Assembly (NCBI GenBank): GCA_003513015.1
Contig: DOTA01000436.1
Span: 6,128 to 12,671, forward strand
Reading direction: 5' to 3'
Length of the DNA: 6,544 nt
From: Chloroflexota bacterium
GTDB lineage: Bacteria; Chloroflexota; Anaerolineae; Anaerolineales; UBA11858
The notes below the pieces were generated by a model. It was not told the DNA's origin, made no database searches, and worked only from the letters and a program-made list of their open reading frames with translations. This document shows positions 1-3,870 of this stretch, in pieces. Positions within the stretch are counted from its first letter, which is position 1. Every line of letters begins with the position of its first letter. The position numbers and the translations under genes were made by a program.

Positions 1-27
1 ATTAATGTAATCTGATTGTTTAGGGAG

Positions 28-33
28 TAAAAT
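28..33 (+). promoter_or_regulatory. Possible -10 hexamer for the regulator gene
   Basis: TAAAAT matches the TATAAT consensus at five of six positions and would place transcription start near position 40, about 43 bases before ATG 83. No convincing -35 box is seen at the right distance, and the window starts only 27 bases upstream. The same hexamer occurs before the second gene (3859-3864). Tentative, because the surrounding sequence is AT-rich. Confidence 0.2.
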
Positions 34-46
34 AAGAAGAGTTTTT

Positions 47-60
47 TGGTAGCGATACCA
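47..60 (+). repeat. Small inverted repeat / GNRA-type hairpin in the regulator leader
   Basis: Perfect 5-bp arms TGGTA (47-51) and TACCA (56-60) flank GCGA (52-55). In RNA this would be a five-pair stem closed by a GNRA-class tetraloop. It ends one base before the GTG at 62 and 22 bases before the ATG at 83. It follows a run of six T. If GTG 62 were the start, the hairpin would cover the ribosome-binding region, which is one reason to prefer ATG 83. As DNA it could equally be a short operator half-site pair. The repeat is seen directly; any function is inference, and arms this short arise by chance fairly often. Confidence 0.4.
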
Positions 61-82
61 CGTGTCTAAATCGTGGACAAAT

Positions 83-3000
83 ATGACAGAAAAACTAAAA
101 ATTTTCCTGCTTGGCCCGCCTGTGGTGCGTTGGAATGATGAACTGATCTCAATCCAACGGCAGCGTGCGCGGGCTTTGTTGTATTATCTGGCCTGGCAGG
201 GCAAGCTGGTGCCGCGCGAAGTTGTTTTAGATTTGTTTTGGGAGGGGAGTGCCAAAGCCGGTCGCCCGCGTTTGACGGAAACACTCAGCCGTTTGCGAGG
301 GGGATTACCGGATGCAGATTTAATCATCAGCCGCGCCGGGCAAATTGGTTTGGATTTTGAGCGAGTTTATGTGGATCGGCTACATTTTGAAACGCTTGTC
401 AATCAGGCTGGTCAAATTCCCTCACAAATTCCAGAAAATGAACCTTTGCCAAAAGATACTTACAAACTTTTGACTCAAGCCAACAACTTGTGGCGTGATG
501 TTTGGGCATTGCAAGGTGTGTCTTTTCCTAGCGCTGAACTCGATAACTGGATGCAGCAAGCCGTTGAGCGGGTGCAATGCCTGCGTTTCACGCTTTTAAG
601 CCACTTAGCAGATCACGCGGCCGTGATGCGAGATTTTCAATCAGCGTTGGATTATGCGCGCATCGCCCAAGAGTATGAACCGTACAATGAAGATATTCAC
701 ATTCGGATAATCCAGAATTTAGCAAAGTTAGGTCTTTCAGATGAAGCCCGCGCGTATTACGAGCAGACGCGGGAAAGCTTGCACGCGGAGTTGGGTATTG
801 ATCCGTCACCACGCGTGACTCGAATCTTCGAAAAAATCTATCAGTCGGATGATCCTACCGTACCCGATATCAAGCCCAAGTGGGAACTTCACCCCAGTTT
901 GGATGTGCCTTTTATGGGGCGAAAAAATGCAATGACCGAGATCCACCAAATTATTGCGCGCGGGCAGGCGTTGATTGTTTTGGGAGAATCGGGACAGGGA
1001 AAATCGCGGCTGATCCGAGAATTTATTCACCAAATCAACCCCCAGCCCAGAGTATTGCTGACGATCTGCCGCCCATTGGAAAGCATGCAGCCTTTTCAGC
1101 CCTTTGTGGAGCTGTTTCGCCGTTATGTAACTGAGGATGAATGGAAGACTCTATCCCCAATATGGATCAATCACCTTGTGGGGTTAATTCCCGAGTTAGC
1201 GCAAATCCGCGCTGATCTGAGATTATTTTCAATGCTAGAAGGGGTCGAATATTCCCAAGCGATGATTTTCGAGAGCATCCGCCAAGTTCTACTGTTGATG
1301 AACGCCCATCATTCGCTCTTTTTGGTAATCGATGATGCCCATTGGGCAGATGAAGCCACGCTGGCCACGGTGGCATATCTGTTGGCGCGCGCTCCTTTCA
1401 CCCAATCAGCTTCTCTCACAATGGTTGCCCGCCCAGAAGATATGACCGATTCTTTCAACGATATGCTGGTTTCGATCCAACAATCAAAATTAGCTTCCGT
1501 TTACCAGCTTCGCCATTTGCAGCGAGAGGATATTCGGAATCTGACAACTTATTTGCTAAAATCTGAGCCTTCGGAGCAGTTTGTCAACCAGATGATCTCT
1601 GATTCGGGCGGGAACACTTTTTTTGTTTTGGAAATCCTGCGAGCGCTTGTTGATACCGATCTGGATGTATCCTCATCTGATACCAGTTTGCCATCAACGA
1701 AAAATTTACAAAACCTGATTCTAATGCGCATTCAAAGGCTTCACCCAGCAACGAAGGATACGCTCAATGTCGCCGCGCTGATCGGCTCAGAATTTTCGAT
1801 GGAAGTTCTGGAAAAAGCCTGTTTGAAAAATCCGGAGGAATTAGTACCCATTTTGGAGGAGCTAGAGAAAGATCTACTAATTATGCCCGATGATCAGCAC
1901 CGAGGAGAGCTTTTTTACCGTTTCTCTCACGACAAAATTCGGGAAACCCTGATCCAAATGATTCCTCCGGCGCGTGCCCGATTACTCCACGGGCGCATCG
2001 TACAAACACTGAACAAAAAACCTCAACAACCTGCCGTGCTAGCCCATCATTACAGTGGGGCAGGTGAATTAATCACAGCCTTCCGTTATTGGATTAAAGC
2101 GGCAGAGCGTGCCCGTGCGCTATTTTCCAAGCAAGACGCCTTGCTCAGCTACGAACGTGCGGAAGATATTTTGCAGCAAATCGAAACTGAGTTAAGCACC
2201 CAAGAAATTTATCAGTTTTATGCCGATTGGAACGATCTGGCTTATAACGCCACAGAAACAAATTTATTGAAGCACATTGGGCATGAGTTAAGCAAAATCG
2301 GCGAGGAACGCGGCAGCCCCCTATTGATCGGAAGCGGGTTAGATGCATTAAGTGATGCTTGTATGACCGCGAATAATTTCGAGCTGGGCCTAGAATACGC
2401 CAATCAGGCCATCGAATACCTTGGAAAAATTTCAAATTGTTTTGAGCTGGTAGAAGCATTCAACCACCGCGGCACCTTCTTATATATGCTCAACCGTCTG
2501 GATGAAGCGCTGGTTTCTTTTCAAAATGCTTTGATACTCAGTACTGATATTCGCGATTCCCGAATTTATAAAGCACTCAGCAACACTCACTACCAAATTG
2601 CACTGCTAGAAATATTATTCGGAAACCCCGTTAACGCATATGAAAATGGTGTAAAAGCTTTTGAGTATGCCCAACGAGGCCCACATACCTATTCAATTGT
2701 CCAGGCTTACAGTATTCAATCACTAGCTAAAATTTACATGGGAAAATTTTCTGATGCACGCGAAACCGCGCTCAATGGTATCGAACTAGCAGAAAAAATC
2801 CAAGGCTGGCGCATGTTGGGGTACCTCAACAGTTATGTAGCCATCTCAGAAGTCGGGATTGGCTATCTCGATTCTGCCCGCAGGCATGCAGAATCTGCGA
2901 TTGAGATTGGGCAGAAATACGAACAGTATGATATCGCAGCTTTAGGATATCGCGCACTGGGTGAAATTCACCGTATGCTCCATGATTATCCGGGCGCAAT

Positions 3001-3598
3001 GAATTATTATCAGCAGGGATTTGATGGGTTACCGAATCACTTTTTGGGATTTGATAATCTGTATCGCCTGGGGCTTGTTCAACATTACCTTGCGATGCCG
3101 AATGGGCTTGAAAATATCATGATGGCTCAAAATGTTGTCAATCAATTCTCAATTGGGATTGGCATCATTACTTCAAAATTGTGTTTGGCTTTGGCTTACG
3201 CGGCCCAAGGAGATTGGCAAAATGCCCGTTTGCTTGCAACTGAACTTGAACAAGAAACCAGCGATCGAGGAATCGGTAGCTATCATGTCAGCGCAGTTTG
3301 CCTCCTGGCCGAGGCTGCCATCGCAGATGGAAAACCTGAAACAGCGCTCAATCAGTTGCAGTCTGTTGTCGCAGAGGCCCAATTGGTGCAAAATCCCTGG
3401 GGGGAATTGAAAGTTCAAGCAACCCTGGAGCGTTTGCTGCTCATTCAAGGGGAAAATCCAAGCCAACCCAAGCGGCGGATCGAAGCACTGTTGGAACATT
3501 TTGAAAATCAAATCTCACATCCCGAAACTCGCAAAGCTTATTATGGTTTTCAGGAACAAATTTCAATGCGCTCTCGGATCGTAACTGATCCACTCTAA
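83..3598 (+). CDS. BTAD (SARP/AfsR-like) transcriptional regulator with AAA/STAND ATPase and TPR tail
   Basis: Probable cytoplasmic, ATP-dependent transcriptional regulator. Numbering is from the GTG at 62 (1,178 aa). Residues ~8-105 resemble the OmpR-like winged-helix region of SARP proteins, opening with KLKIFLLGPP. Residues ~105-262 are a bacterial transcriptional activation domain ending in the typical ELGIDPSP (~residues 242-250). A linker leads to FMGR (R287), the usual entry to AAA_16 modules. Walker A is GESGQGKS (308-315, Lys314) and Walker B is LFLVIDDAHW (Asp424/Asp425). The F-S-H-D-K motif around His623 is typical of the helical region after the ATPase in this class. Residues ~680-1150 are helical TPR-like repeats (N-LDEALVSFQNAL, G-FSDARETALNGI, HDYPGAMNYYQQG) that probably sense a ligand or partner. 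No C-terminal LuxR helix-turn-helix is visible. The ATG at 83 is preferred because it gives the family-like N-terminus MTEKLKIFLL; GTG 62 is the alternative, bounded upstream by an in-frame TAG at 50-52. Neither start has a clear Shine-Dalgarno. Target genes and the signal are unknown. Confidence 0.9.
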   Translation: MTEKLKIFLLGPPVVRWNDELISIQRQRARALLYYLAWQGKLVPREVVLDLFWEGSAKAGRPRLTETLSRLRGGLPDADLIISRAGQIGLDFERVYVDRLHFETLVNQAGQIPSQIPENEPLPKDTYKLLTQANNLWRDVWALQGVSFPSAELDNWMQQAVERVQCLRFTLLSHLADHAAVMRDFQSALDYARIAQEYEPYNEDIHIRIIQNLAKLGLSDEARAYYEQTRESLHAELGIDPSPRVTRIFEKIYQSDDPTVPDIKPKWELHPSLDVPFMGRKNAMTEIHQIIARGQALIVLGESGQGKSRLIREFIHQINPQPRVLLTICRPLESMQPFQPFVELFRRYVTEDEWKTLSPIWINHLVGLIPELAQIRADLRLFSMLEGVEYSQAMIFESIRQVLLLMNAHHSLFLVIDDAHWADEATLATVAYLLARAPFTQSASLTMVARPEDMTDSFNDMLVSIQQSKLASVYQLRHLQREDIRNLTTYLLKSEPSEQFVNQMISDSGGNTFFVLEILRALVDTDLDVSSSDTSLPSTKNLQNLILMRIQRLHPATKDTLNVAALIGSEFSMEVLEKACLKNPEELVPILEELEKDLLIMPDDQHRGELFYRFSHDKIRETLIQMIPPARARLLHGRIVQTLNKKPQQPAVLAHHYSGAGELITAFRYWIKAAERARALFSKQDALLSYERAEDILQQIETELSTQEIYQFYADWNDLAYNATETNLLKHIGHELSKIGEERGSPLLIGSGLDALSDACMTANNFELGLEYANQAIEYLGKISNCFELVEAFNHRGTFLYMLNRLDEALVSFQNALILSTDIRDSRIYKALSNTHYQIALLEILFGNPVNAYENGVKAFEYAQRGPHTYSIVQAYSIQSLAKIYMGKFSDARETALNGIELAEKIQGWRMLGYLNSYVAISEVGIGYLDSARRHAESAIEIGQKYEQYDIAALGYRALGEIHRMLHDYPGAMNYYQQGFDGLPNHFLGFDNLYRLGLVQHYLAMPNGLENIMMAQNVVNQFSIGIGIITSKLCLALAYAAQGDWQNARLLATELEQETSDRGIGSYHVSAVCLLAEAAIADGKPETALNQLQSVVAEAQLVQNPWGELKVQATLERLLLIQGENPSQPKRRIEALLEHFENQISHPETRKAYYGFQEQISMRSRIVTDPL

Positions 3599-3710
3599 TC
3601 ACTGGTTTGCGAAATAGCACCATCTGGCAGTCTATTTCCCCCGAATATTGCAACAAACCTCCCCAATTTATTGAGAAAATCACAAAATCTGACTGGCTGG
3701 CAAGGTTTTG

Positions 3711-3736
3711 GCAATATCAACTTGTTAAGATATTGC
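3711..3736 (+). repeat. 8-bp perfect inverted repeat (hairpin)
   Basis: GCAATATC (3711-3718) and GATATTGC (3729-3736) are perfect complements separated by ten bases. One G-T wobble and one further A-T pair extend the stem outward (3709/3738 and 3710/3737). No T run follows, so it is not a terminator. A second complement to the left arm, ATATTGC, lies upstream at 3645-3651, so an alternative long-range pairing is possible. It could be a regulator-binding palindrome or part of a structured transcript; nothing decides between them. Confidence 0.45.
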
Positions 3737-3796
3737 TACAAATGCCCACCGGCCGTGCAGTGTGATGGGGTACTGGAGCAGGGGCCTGCATGAACC

Positions 3797-3845
3797 AAGC
3801 TGATACCTGGGATGGGGGCCGTTTCAGGTATCAGCTTTTCCTTTA
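3797..3845 (+). terminator. Rho-independent-type terminator downstream of the regulator gene
   Basis: A perfect 13-bp inverted repeat, AAGCTGATACCTG (3797-3809) and CAGGTATCAGCTT (3825-3837), encloses a 15-base G-rich loop (3810-3824). The right arm runs into TTTT then CCTTTAT, giving an interrupted T tract. This is the strongest secondary-structure signal in the window and points to transcription ending on the + strand. It lies ~200 bases past the regulator stop codon, so the upstream transcript would have a long 3' tail, or a separate small RNA ends here. The large loop and interrupted T run are slightly atypical. Because it precedes the next gene by only 33 bases, it could also act as an attenuator. 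Confidence 0.75.
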
Positions 3846-3856
3846 TCCCAAAACGA

Positions 3857-3870
3857 TGTAAAATTCAATT
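3857..3870 (+). promoter_or_regulatory. Extended -10 promoter element placed for leaderless start
   Basis: TGTAAAAT (3857-3864) contains the -10-like hexamer TAAAAT (3859-3864, five of six to consensus), with a TG just in front. Only six bases (TCAATT) separate it from ATG 3871, so transcription would begin at or next to the start codon. There is no Shine-Dalgarno-like purine run in the preceding 20 bases, which agrees with leaderless initiation. The -35 position (about 3836-3841, TTTTCC) is weak and overlaps the terminator T tract. Promoter activity is an inference from spacing and motif. Confidence 0.4.

Larger units (their letters stand above)
3599..3870. other. Intergenic region between the regulator and the PBP-like gene
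   Basis: This 272-base stretch has no convincing gene. The first ~110 bases (3599-3710) show nothing I can name. From 3711 on it is rich in short inverted repeats: a hairpin at 3711-3736, overlapping pairings within 3754-3792, and a strong terminator-like hairpin at 3797-3837. It ends in an AT-rich promoter-like segment just before the start codon at 3871. The 3740-3840 part is G-rich and looks like structured RNA more than spacer. I do not recognise a known riboswitch or ncRNA family in it. Confidence 0.6.

Noticed and set aside
3441..3683. Minus-strand 80-codon frame reaching from the regulator 3' end into the intergenic region.
   Set aside because: It mostly overlaps the regulator gene in antisense, has no recognisable motif, and no convincing promoter or ribosome-binding site was seen.
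3765..3803. 12-codon open frame (MGYWSRGLHEPS) whose stop lies in the left arm of the terminator, resembling an attenuation leader peptide.
   Set aside because: No ribosome-binding site precedes it and it has no run of a single amino acid's codons. A frame this short occurs readily by chance.
3740..3840. Resemblance of the GATGGGGTACTGGAGC stretch followed by a terminator to the 3' end of a 5S rRNA.
   Set aside because: Only a short string is similar; the 5' half and the conserved helices of 5S rRNA are absent, so no rRNA is called.
3856..3861. ATG-TAA minimal start-stop in frame with the PBP-like gene.
   Set aside because: It overlaps the -10-like element and has no Shine-Dalgarno; better explained as part of the promoter.
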